From: Phyto melanocephala | Taxonomy: Eukaryota > Arthropoda > Insecta > Diptera > Rhinophoridae | Direction of reading: 5' to 3' | Assembly (NCBI GenBank): GCA_941918925.1 | Contig: OW799234.1 | Location: 114,055,128 to 114,119,127, forward strand | DNA length: 64,000 bases | Shown: piece after piece, positions 55,261 to 64,000 of the stretch | Numbering within the stretch: position 1 is the stretch's first letter | How the letters are laid out: each line of letters begins with the position of its first letter | The notes under the pieces: model-generated | Told to the model about the DNA's origin: nothing | Database searches by the model: none | What the model saw: the letters and a program-made list of their open reading frames with translations, nothing else | Position numbers and translations under genes: made by a program

Positions 55261-56509
55261 GGGTTTCCCTTCCGATGTATAGATCTACTAACAAGAGTTG
55301 TTTTTATATAAAATTGTTCAACTAAAAATATATAGATTAACTTGAAATCCATCGATATACTTATATTAAAAAGAAAATAATAATAATTTTTTTTTTTTAA
55401 TTCACATTCATATGTATATAAGGGATATTTAAATATTTTAATCTGGGAATTTATATAAGGGGCTAAAAAGGTACTTTTTTATTTTGAAGGTTTGTTTGTA
55501 TTTTCTAATTTTATATATTAGAAGTTTTAAAATAAGGGACTATTGAGATTAAACATTTTCGGGCGTCCCGAAAAAGTCCTTTTTTCATTTTTGTGGTACT
55601 TTTTTATTTTTGAAATTGGAAATTATTTAAGATTGAAAATGTTTTTCGGCTTTAATAGTAATTTTTTAATATTTTAACGATTATTAATTTAGAATTTTCA
55701 AGTTGGAAATTATCGATTTATGTTTGGATTGAATATTATATTAGGTCCTAAATGATACTTTGTGCTGATCTTATTGTACTTTTATTATTTTCTCAGTTTA
55801 TAAAACAAACATGTTTAAAGTAGGATATACTGATCCAAGTTTATATTTTAAATTAAAGGGAAGCCAAAAGGTACTTTATTCTATTTTTGGTACTTTTTAA
55901 ATTTATAAATGTATCATTTTGTAATCAGGGATTATAAATCCAAGTAAATTTTAGGTTTCCAGGTTAAGTTAAAGAAAAACATAAATGTATTTTGTAGCAG
56001 TTATGGCTTTTGCTTGCATTATAAAACAGTACTTTTTATTTTCTAAATTAAATTAATTAAACAAAAAAAATAAATACTTTATAAAAAAAATTTTTTTGGA
56101 TGGGTTTTTGCACTAATTTTTTATAGTTCCTTGTTTCAAATTTTAATTCTCATGTTGGTTAGTAGCATTTAAAAATAAGACTTATTACATTTTAAACTTT
56201 TGTAAAAATATGGTTAAAAATGTACTGATGATCTGGCATAAGCACCATTGAAATGCATATAGACACAACAATTAAATAAAAATCATTGAAATATTGTTTG
56301 GAAGCATATACCAAATAGTTAAGTAATTTTTTTTTTACAGAAATAAATTAAGGGTTTATCTATTTAACAAAAACTAGTAAGGATTAGTAGTAAAGATTTT
56401 TCCAACGAAGTATGTTGCCAATATTTAATAAATAATGAAATGTTTTCATCATACGCATAGCACTGCGATTTTATATCTTCATCTGTGTTGCTAGAGGCAT
56501 AAATAGTTT
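55261..56509. other. AT-rich DNA with repeated 'ggtacttttt' words, no gene seen
   Basis: Phrases such as AAGGTACTTTTTTATTTTG recur at about 55470, 55600, 55760, 55870 and 56030, with 'taggg/aaggg' between, as if a short tandem unit had decayed. No open frame. Confidence 0.4.
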
Positions 56510-56945
56510 TGACATTACGTTTATTATTTCCACAATATTCCTTTTCGACCCCATAGAGTAAATATTCTTTTAAAAGCCTGTGAATAGGGGACACTATTAT
56601 CCGTTTGCCCGAGTGTTGTTTAAAATTAGTTTTAAAAGCAACAACATGTTGCACAGATGTGTGTATTGTATCATCTTTTGAAAATACCTGGAAATAAATT
56701 GCTATTGAAGTCCTTCATAATTTTTTGAGATATGAGCAAATAAAAGAGATTGCCTCTATTAAAATAAAATGGCCGATTTTTTAACAATTAAAAGGTCTTG
56801 ACTACTAGAATACAGTTAACTATGTAAAAGTTCAAAAAGTTCAGAAATAATAAACCGAAATTGCGAATAACGTAAAATCTAAATTACGTTACGATGTGGT
56901 CATTATAACAATGTACTTTATAGTGAAGGGTATTACTTTACTTGA
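56510..56945 (+). repeat. TATACCC-family repeat, decayed copy
   Basis: CGACCCCATAGAGTAAATAT, CCTGTGAATAGGGGACAC, AAAAGCAACAACATGTTG and an AGTGAAGGGTATTACTTTAC right end follow the family order. The left terminus is lost. A minus-strand frame across it (56364-56654) is an accident of this repeat. Confidence 0.7.
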
Positions 56946-57259
56946 TTAATGTAAACAACTCGAGGAGTGTATGAACATTTGGTTAATTGGCAAGTTGCTA
57001 TAATGTTATAATTTTATTTTTAATTTTAAAAATGTTTAAAATTTTTACAATAAAAAGAACAACACTTTATCTATTTATTTTAAATTTTAAGAAAATTATA
57101 ACACACAACTTTCTGTGAACACCAATTGTTTCTTAATCTGTATCAGGTGAAATAAAAGGTTTTCCAATAAAACACACTTATTGTTAAGAAAATTCAATTT
57201 ATTATTATTTTTTATTTATTTAATGTAAAGTACAATCGATATAATTAAGTTCTAAATAA

Positions 57260-57584
57260 AAATTTTTTCAAATAGCCTCCACGGCTTCTTCTGCAGGAAC
57301 GAATTCGATGAACCCAATTTTCAAGCACTTTTTCCACTAAATCAAATTGTCTGTCATGAATTGCACGTTCAATATTGAATTTTAAAGCTTAAAGGGAGTT
57401 TGGTTTATTTCAAAAGACCAATGAATTCGAATAACCCCACAAGAAATAGTCTTATAGTGTTAAATCACAACATCTTGGAAGCCATTCATTATCACAATTT
57501 CTTGAAATAATCGAATGAATCTACAAGCTTTTCTCGCAATAATTCAATTGTTGCATTTGCTGTGTGGCACGTAGCCTCGTCTTA
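57260..57584 (-). pseudogene. Mariner-like transposase relic, 3' part
   Basis: On the minus strand: QDEATCHTANATIELLREKL in pieces, then RCCDLTL*DYFLWGY, and VEKVLENWVHRIRSCRRSRG near the C-terminus. Its upstream continuation is found 2.9 kb away at 60493-60560. Confidence 0.75.
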
Positions 57585-58516
57585 AGGCTTGGTTAGCCGA
57601 CTGTTGATGGAATGTAACCGCGCCGTTTACTTAACGTACGACTTTAGTGTAGTTATAGAAACTTTAAAAACGTACCATATGATTTTTACATAAGCAACCA
57701 AAACAAAGGTGTTGTCAACACGGTGCTTTAGAATTTATTTAAACGTTTTACAGCGATTTTTTTAAAGCAGCTTAAGACATTTAAATGCTGCTTTAAGTTT
57801 CTTGAATAGTATTTTTAATACAGACGTATATATGTAAATTTTATATATAACGTATATGCAAAACATAGCAAGCAAAAGTTATTTTATAAATTTTATTTTT
57901 ATGGGAGTGCTGCGATTTGTTGTATGATTAATACCAGTTTTCAAATCAATTGTTAGGTTTAAGTGGATGTGTATACATGTCATAATATATTATGTCACGC
58001 GTGGTCGTGATGAAAGAAGTTCCGGCATTTAATAACTTTTCATGAGCGCTCGAGAAAAAAAAAATAATGAGAGAATGTGCGTGATTAAAAAATTGTTAAC
58101 TATTTAGAATTATATTTATTATGCGTGTTTTTGTTGTAAAATGTAAACAAGGTTTATAACCAATTGTAGCGTGTAGGGGTAATTGTATAAGCCCGTGTTA
58201 CAGCAGTTTGATATATGTACATAAAAGAAAAAAATATATACATATTTTTATTTTTTTTTTATTAAAAATTAAAAGATTTTTTTTTTTGTGATTTAACAAG
58301 TAAATATAGAAAATTGTAGATCAATTATTTTAAACAAATGTAAAATAAATATAAAATACTTTAAATAAAATTTGATCTCTCGTCTTTTTTACAATTTAGG
58401 TATGGCTAAAAATTTTTGTAAGTAAAAAAATTGATTTCCCATTTTCATTATGAAATTTTTTGGAAACTTTCTACATAATATTATGTACACACTTTATTTA
58501 CATATATATACACATA

Positions 58517-60177
58517 CTGTGAGCGTCAAAATAAAGTGTACAAAAACTTTTTCTGCAATAAAGTATTTTTTTAGTCTTTTAAGATATGACTAAATTTATC
58601 ATTCTAGGGTTTTTAATATTAGTATACTAATCTCTAGTTAGCTATAGAAAGACAATGAGAAATTTCTTACAAATACATAAATGATGGAGCAAAAACAAAT
58701 TCGAATCCATATTTTACGCGTCAAAATAAAGTGTACATGTTGCATATGCATCATTTCAGCGGTGTGCTACTGTAAAAGAATATCGTTATATTTGGTTGTT
58801 TTCTTTATTTTAGCATTCTAATGAAAGGTTTTTATTGTTTTATGTAAATTAATTGTGATCTGCAGAGTAAGATCTCCTCGTGTGAAGTAAATTTTAATTT
58901 TTTTGGAATGGGAAAACAAACTTCTAGTGATATTAGAGAATTAGTAATAAAACTTCGGAATGAAGGAAAAACTTTCAGAGAAATTGGCTCTATTATAAAC
59001 AGAAGCCACAATACTGCAAAAAAAAATTATTGATAAAAACGAAAAATACGGCAAAATAGAAAATCGTCCAGGGTCGGGCCGGCGAAAACTTTTAAAGGAG
59101 GCTGAAATAAGATCCATAGTGCGCGATGTAAAAAAGAATCCTTTTAAAAGTGCCGTTAAAATATCAGAGGAAGTTTCGGCAACACCAGAAACTACCGTAA
59201 GTGCCAGTACAATACGACGATCATTACACGAAAACGGGTAACATGGTCGATTCCCACGAAAGAAACCACTAATATTACCAGCTAATTAAAAAAGACGCCT
59301 AGAATACGCCAAAAAGTATGAAAATAAAGATGTTTCATTCTGGAATAATGTGCATTTTACTGATGAAAGTAAATTTGAGGTGTTTGGCCAGAAAAAACCA
59401 GTTAAAGTATGGAGAACAAAAAACAATGATTATGCTGACCAAAATTTAATAACCACGGTTAAGCATGGAGGGGGTTCGGTGATGGTGTGGGGATGTATGG
59501 CGGCAAACGGAGTAGGGAATTTGGTTTTTATTGAAAGTACAATGAATAAGATGGACTACCTGAACATTTTGCAAAACAACGTGCCATTCAGTATGGAGAA
59601 ATTGGGGTTGGAAGGATCTTGGATTTTTCAACAGGACAACGACCCCAAACATACATCCCATATAGTAAAAGAATGGCTTCTGTACCGCTCTCCCAAAACA
59701 TTGGATCATCCTCCACAATCACCGGGCTTAAATCCAATTGAACATTTGTGGGAGCATTTGGACCGCCAACTCCGAAAAAGGACAATTAGCGATAAGAATA
59801 TGCTGAAATCCGTTATAATGGAGGAATGGCAGAAAATTTCATCCGATATAACTAAAAAATTAGTAGAATCGATACCCAGAAGACTAAATTCTGTAATTAA
59901 GGCAAAAGCAAAATCAACTAAATACTAAATCGATTTTATTTTCATTTAAAAACAGTTTGTATACTTTTTTTTGACGCGTAAAAAATGAATTATTTTTTAT
60001 TTTTGTTGTAAATTTTTTGTTGTTGTTAATATTTTTGCTGTTTTGTTTAGAGTAAGGTAGAGAACTAAATACTGATTTAAAAGTACCTAAATGTAAAACT
60101 TTATCGTAAATGAAAATACTGATATAAAAACAATGTTTTAAAAAATATTTGTGTACACTTTTTTTTGACGCTCACAG
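58517..60177 (+). mobile_element. Tc1-like element with IR/DR ends
   Basis: Outer ends CTGTGAGCGTCAAAATAAAG and, on the other strand, CTGTGAGCGTCAAAAAAAAG, bordered by TA at 58515-58516 and 60178-60179. A second copy of the GCGTCAAAA..AAAGT core lies about 200 bp inside each end (58717 and about 59970). Two direct repeats per long inverted repeat is the IR/DR layout of Minos- and Sleeping Beauty-type elements. 1661 bp. Confidence 0.93.
58908..59928 (+). pseudogene. DD34E Tc1-like transposase, lightly damaged
   Basis: ATG at 58908: MGKQTSSDIRELVIKLRNEG, a paired helix-turn-helix region (FREIGSIINRSHNTAKK), a frameshift in an A run at about 59020, a GRRK-type hook (GSGRRK), stops at 59239 and 59287, then an open catalytic domain: FTDESKF (first D), GSVMVWGCMAANGVG, FQQDNDPKHTS (second D) and SPGLNPIEHLW (E). 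I count 34 residues between second D and E. Ends at 59928. Three lesions only, so a recent death. Confidence 0.92.
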
Positions 60178-60492
60178 TATATATACATATATACATATGT
60201 ATGTATATAAATAAAAAAAAAAAAAATTAATAAAAATTTTTTATATTAGTTGCTTGTTTGTTTTTAACAAAGAATTTTCCATTTAAAAGACTTCAAAAAT
60301 CAAGAAGTTGACATTACTCTTAATAAATGTTACGTAGAAACGTAATGATTTTCTATTTTTAACAGGTTCGGACGTTACAGCTACATCACATAACATTACT
60401 ATAACTGCTCGAACTGTTTTATTCATAACAGAAACGATCAGCCATTCCGTTCCGTTAAGGAAACATTACATTTCGGTCGGCTAATCCAGCCT

Positions 60493-60560
60493 TTATACGA
60501 ACCAAATGTTGTCAGGATCAACTTTCCCCGATTTCGATGTTACCAGCTTCATTTCGAAAG
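60493..60560 (-). pseudogene. Mariner-like relic, displaced upstream part
   Basis: Minus strand: EMKLVTSKSGKVDPDNIWF, which corresponds to the DIDPEEMWF segment of the 34304 element and runs into the QQD block at 57580 once the insertion between is ignored. Confidence 0.65.
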
Positions 60561-60989
60561 ATGTTTGGAATTAATATTTAAAGTGTAAAAAATTCTAATG
60601 TAATTGTTTTTTTGTTTTCACAAAAACATTGACTAAATGCTACTGTTATAGATATTTTTAATATTTAAGTTTTTTCGACTTGGCACGGTCAATAGTTTTA
60701 CTTAAATATACATCAGCTTAGAAAATATATTAAGTATTTGTAAAACAGTCTATAAAATAATTTTATACGCAAATAAGGATGTTTTGCATTATGGTCGTAA
60801 TATGTACAATTGTATACAAGTATTGTGTTGGCTGCAAATTTTGCAAAAGTACTTGTTGTTGTTTTTATGTTTGTTTGGCAGTTTAAGAGGACGGAAGTTA
60901 GAGGAAGGATTTTATGGAAATATATTGCATATGTTATGTTGTGTGGTTATCATTACAAATATGCTAGTAATAATAAAAGTTATCAAATA
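60561..60989. other. AT-rich DNA, no element recognised
   Basis: Short overlapping frames at 60784-61101 have Cys/Leu-rich nonsense composition and run into a MITE. Nothing supports a gene. Confidence 0.4.
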
Positions 60990-61382
60990 CACTGGGCCAA
61001 TTCAAAGTGGTTGCATATCAGTCATATTTGTACTATTTCATATTATTTTATGCATGCATAAAATTTTTGTTAGTAATTTCCATACAAAAAAAATAATATG
61101 ACTTTACACAATTGTTTCCTATGTATAAGAAATTGTTTATGTTATACTTTTAACCATACTGTCTCTCAGAGAGAATTTCTTCGCTTCTCACCTCTCAGAG
61201 AGAATATTTTCTATTTTCTTCTTTCCTGTATACATACAATTTTTAACAGCGTCATCTCTTTGTCTTCTTTCTTGTATTAAATACATAATTTGTTAACAAA
61301 AGGTGTTCAAAGTCACTAGTCATACTAATATGAATTATATGACATAGTACAATATGAGAGTCTACTTTGAATTGGCCCACTG
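60990..61382. mobile_element. MITE with long GGGCCAATTCAAAGT ends
   Basis: Left CACTGGGCCAATTCAAAGTG and right on the other strand CAGTGGGCCAATTCAAAGTA. Further inverted matches (TTGTACTAT.TCATAT) run to about 70 bp from each end. The CAGTG start fits hAT MITEs; an exact 8-bp duplication is not visible. Two CTCTCAGAGAGAAT palindromes lie inside. Confidence 0.75.
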
Positions 61383-61844
61383 TGGATATAATTTTAAAGT
61401 AGATTTTAAAAATGTGAATGTATGTGTAAATATTTATTCATATTTTTATATAGAAGTTTGTTTTTTAAAGAGTGTTTAATAAAATATAAATTAATATTTA
61501 TTTGCACTTTATAATTTTAAATTTATTATAAATGATTTCTATTCTGGCTTGAGTTCATTTCTCTGTTATTAAACTCCTAAAACATTAATTAAATTAAGCC
61601 AAATTCCAATAATTTAAGGATATTGAAAAATATTCCGTAATTAGCCGAGTGTAATGCATTTTCTAAACCAGCTACGATTTTATCATCAGCAATTCTTATC
61701 AGTATACTCACATGTAATTTTAAACAAAAATTTAATAAAAATATGAACATGAAGAAAAAAGTAATTTGATAAGAGAGAAAAATAATGAATACTATGCTTC
61801 TCTAATTCTAATTTCATTGAATTGTAACATAAATACTAGTTTAA

Positions 61845-62152
61845 ATACAAGTAAAAGTGCTATATTTGGCTGTACCGAATCTTATATACCCTTCACAACG
61901 TGCAGTCATGTAGCAACAATTGTTTGTATCACCATTCATTTCATATGAAATACATACATACATACATATATAAAAACATCCCATTGTAAAATTATAAATT
62001 GTGTTTACGTATGTACATATGTTTCCAAAAAAAATAAAAAATTAAAGAAAAATAGTAAAAAAAATTTAAAAAATAAATAAAAAAATATATAAAAAAATAA
62101 TTAAAAAAAAAAATAATAAAAATATTTAAAAAATTTTTTTTGGCTCAGTTGG
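61845..62152 (-). repeat. TATACCC-family repeat, right half (split by hAT)
   Basis: Right terminus GGCTGTACCGAATCTTATAT at 61870, then AT core and GGCTCAGTTGGGAT at 62139-62152, where the family sequence breaks off. Confidence 0.85.
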
Positions 62153-62435
62153 GATTAGAGTTTGGGATCCGTGCGTGAATTCCCGGGAATGAACCACATA
62201 GTATTCCCGGAAAAATTTTGCTCTTATTCCCGGGAAAACTGGAAATAAAAAATATTTAAAGAATATTTGAATAAAAAGTAAGGTTTTTAATTTGTTAGCG
62301 TTTTTTGTTTGTTAAGTATTTACAACTTTTCCCATATACGAATATGTAAAAGAAAAACAACCATCGTCGGTCAAAAATATTTCACGCCAAAGTAAATTTT
62401 TAATAAGTGCTTATAAATTTCAAGTGAATTAATTA

Positions 62436-62496
62436 TATACATACATACATACATACATACATACATACATACATACATACACACATACATACATAA
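62436..62496. repeat. ACAT microsatellite
   Basis: About fifteen ATAC/ACAT units with one ACAC interruption, inside the hAT relic upstream of its reading frame. Confidence 0.95.
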
Positions 62497-62697
62497 TTAA
62501 ATGTTTTCTTGTATATAAATGTTTTTTATAACAACCGTAAAACCAGCAGTAGTTTTTGCGGTTCATTTTTATAAATATAATCGTATGTACAAATTGTTTT
62601 TAAAAGTGGTCACAGAATTTGTAAGTATAATTTTTTTATTTATGATTGAATTTTTCTAATAATACTTTTTTTTAAATTCACTTTGTTTAGAAGCAAA

Positions 62698-63235
62698 ATG
62701 TCTGAAGTTTGGAACTATTTTTCCCGAAAAAGTTAATGGTCAAGGGCAGCAGTACTAGTGGTCTCATATGGCATCTTCTTTTGGTTCATTAAATATAATT
62801 TGAAAACGATTCTTCAACACCTGCACCAAATAAAAAAATAATTCCACCATTAAAAGTTTTTTAGACACCCAAACATTACCAGAAATTGTTTTAAAATTGG
62901 CAGCAGTCGATGGCATATCTATTCGAACAATTACACAAAGTTCTTTTATTCGTCAAAGTTTTTTCAGTAAAAATATGTCGTTACCAAAATGAAACTGACG
63001 TTAAAAACATTGTAATAAAATATTACAACGCCGTTAAAAATACGATGGTGAAAACAATATCGAGTCAAATTTGCGACAATTTAAGGTTTGCTCTTGTATT
63101 AGACAAGTGGAGTAGTGTTGCCCAAAAAAGATATCTGTTTACATGGCAATAACTTTTTTTATAATTTGGGTTAAGTTTATATTTCCGGAAGATGTAATGC
63201 TGACACAATAAGGACTCTAATGGAAAATAAACTAC
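62698..63235 (+). pseudogene. hAT transposase relic (ZBED-type)
   Basis: MSEVWNYFSRKS is the typical start before a BED finger, which is lost. Then LKLAAVDGISIRTITQSSFI and RQSFFSKNMSLPK, and in the next frame ETDVKNIVIKYYNAVKNTMV, ICDNLRFALVLDKWSSVAQK (the first catalytic D block of hAT transposases) and NLGLVYISGRCNADT in pieces. Several frameshifts. The RNase H second half and dimerisation domain are absent, so this copy is internally deleted. Confidence 0.8.
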
Positions 63236-63370
63236 TACTAAAACAATGAATTATTAACCAAATCGTGATGTTTAAGTTAACAAACATTATTTATTTTAAA
63301 AGAAATATTATTTTCGGGAATCCCGGTAATTCCGGGGAAGACGATTTTTTATTCCCGTTTCCCGGGAAAA

Positions 63371-63560
63371 TAAAAAGACACGTTTACTGTAATCAGTATA
63401 CCAAGTTTGTATGCATGTATGTATGTGTTGTATGTTGTTGTTGTGGAAAAAAACGAGGTGGTCGTGGTTTTTTGCTCATATCTCAGAAAGTTATGGGGCG
63501 ATCTTGTTGAATTTCGGAATGACAAAGCTATATATACCCTTGTGCACCACAGGTGAAGGG
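63371..63560 (-). repeat. TATACCC-family repeat, left half (split by hAT)
   Basis: On the minus strand TATACCCTTCACCTGTGGTG at 63557 downwards, AGCTTTGTCATTCCG, a jump to TTCAACAAGATCGCCCCATA, and the CCACGACCACCTCG block at about 63455. The segment with the GTCTGTCCG tract is deleted in this copy. Confidence 0.8.
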
Positions 63561-64000
63561 TATAATTACATATGAGTATACCGATAAAGAGTGCTGATGA
63601 TGAAATCGTAGGTAGTCTCGAAAATGCATTCCACTCAGATAATATCATTCTTAAATGAAATTTAATTTAATAATGTTTTAGGAAGTTTCATAATAGAGAA
63701 ATGAACTTAAGCCAGAATAAAAATGATTCAAAATAAATTCAAGACTGTTTAATACATTAACTTTATCTGTTACGAGTTAAAAACTACAAAATTCAACTAA
63801 ATTACAAAACAAATATTTAAAGATTATATTTTTGGAGCTTTTCTATAATATTGAATTTTGCTTAAAAATCTTATTTTCACTATTAAATATTAAACACTTA
63901 AAATGACGCATACGCTTAACTTTCACTAAAAATTAATTTGTTTTTAACGCCATAGACGTTTTTGTTAAAAAATATGTATAATTCTCAGCAAGTTGTTTGA
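63561..64000. other. AT-rich DNA, no gene seen
   Basis: No frame or element recognised to the end of the window. Confidence 0.4.

Larger units (their letters stand above)
57585..60492. mobile_element. Inserted element with TTA duplication (PIF/Harbinger-like), itself interrupted
   Basis: Left AGGCTTGGTTAGCCGAC and right on the other strand AGGCTGGATTAGCCGAC, flanked by TTA at 57582-57584 and 60493-60495. A 3-bp T(T/A)A duplication suggests PIF/Harbinger. Without the Tc1-like insert it is about 1.25 kb and has no recognisable gene. Confidence 0.6.
62153..63370 (+). mobile_element. hAT element relic inserted in the repeat
   Basis: Starts TAGAGTTTGGGATCCGTGCG, fitting the YARNG start of hAT terminal repeats. 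Several TTCCCGGGAA or half copies lie near both ends (62182, 62204, 62228, 63315-63365). Contains a decayed transposase. The right limit is approximate; it must lie between the last CCCGGGAA at 63359-63366 and the resumption of the repeat at about 63371-63440. Confidence 0.7.

Noticed and set aside
54435..64000. Further 5' exons of the EGF/TM gene
   Set aside because: No minus-strand frame with EGF cysteine spacing or a signal peptide was seen among the transposons; short exons could have been missed.

Overview
This is nuclear DNA from an insect with very AT-rich, transposon-dense, intron-rich chromatin. The proteins (a Cbp80 that resembles animal cap-binding proteins) and the repeats (TATACCC-type dispersed repeats, DD37E and mariner elements, CCTAA-tailed LINEs) point to a higher (schizophoran, probably calyptrate) fly. 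The species is inference; Cbp80 itself is not in doubt.

Two protein genes are present, tail to tail. On the plus strand, five exons between 9856 and 18749 encode the last 305 residues of Cbp80, the large subunit of the nuclear cap-binding complex. Its earlier exons lie left of the window, and 1-9855 reads as one long intron. On the minus strand, twelve exons from 54434 down to 30856 join in phase into the last 1359 residues of a single-pass membrane protein. It has three EGF repeats, one transmembrane helix and a cytoplasmic tail of more than 1200 residues rich in Ser, Pro and charged residues, with a PP1-docking-like motif. I cannot name this gene. Its 5' exons and promoter are right of the window or unrecognised in 54435-64000. 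The 12 kb between the two stop codons holds only mobile-element debris.

Everything else is transposon sediment. It includes: copies of an unnamed dispersed repeat that begins TATACCCTTCACC (about 1, 2.4, 3.2, 16.7, 17.6, 24.1, 56.5 and 61.8 kb); Helitrons (6.0-6.5, 22.5, 34.3-35.8, 45.5 and 49.2 kb), one of which still encodes a Pif1-like helicase tail; six mariner-like copies of one family; a DD37E element with both terminal repeats plus two relics; an IR/DR Tc1-like element at 58.5-60.2 kb; a pogo-like element; a hAT relic; four LINE fragments; and several MITEs. No rRNA, tRNA or CRISPR was seen.

The most interesting structure is in the mobile elements. A mariner has lost its 5' half and gained an inverted copy of its own 3' end, giving 179-bp arms (34304-35230). 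A Helitron insertion can be read base by base against an empty copy of its target MITE elsewhere in the window. There is a three-layer nest at 57.2-60.6 kb. One dispersed-repeat copy has a flipped core. I saw no convincing new defence or regulatory system. The unnamed EGF/TM receptor-like gene and the CGTACGTGA cluster at 3.65-4.14 kb are the best non-transposon leads.
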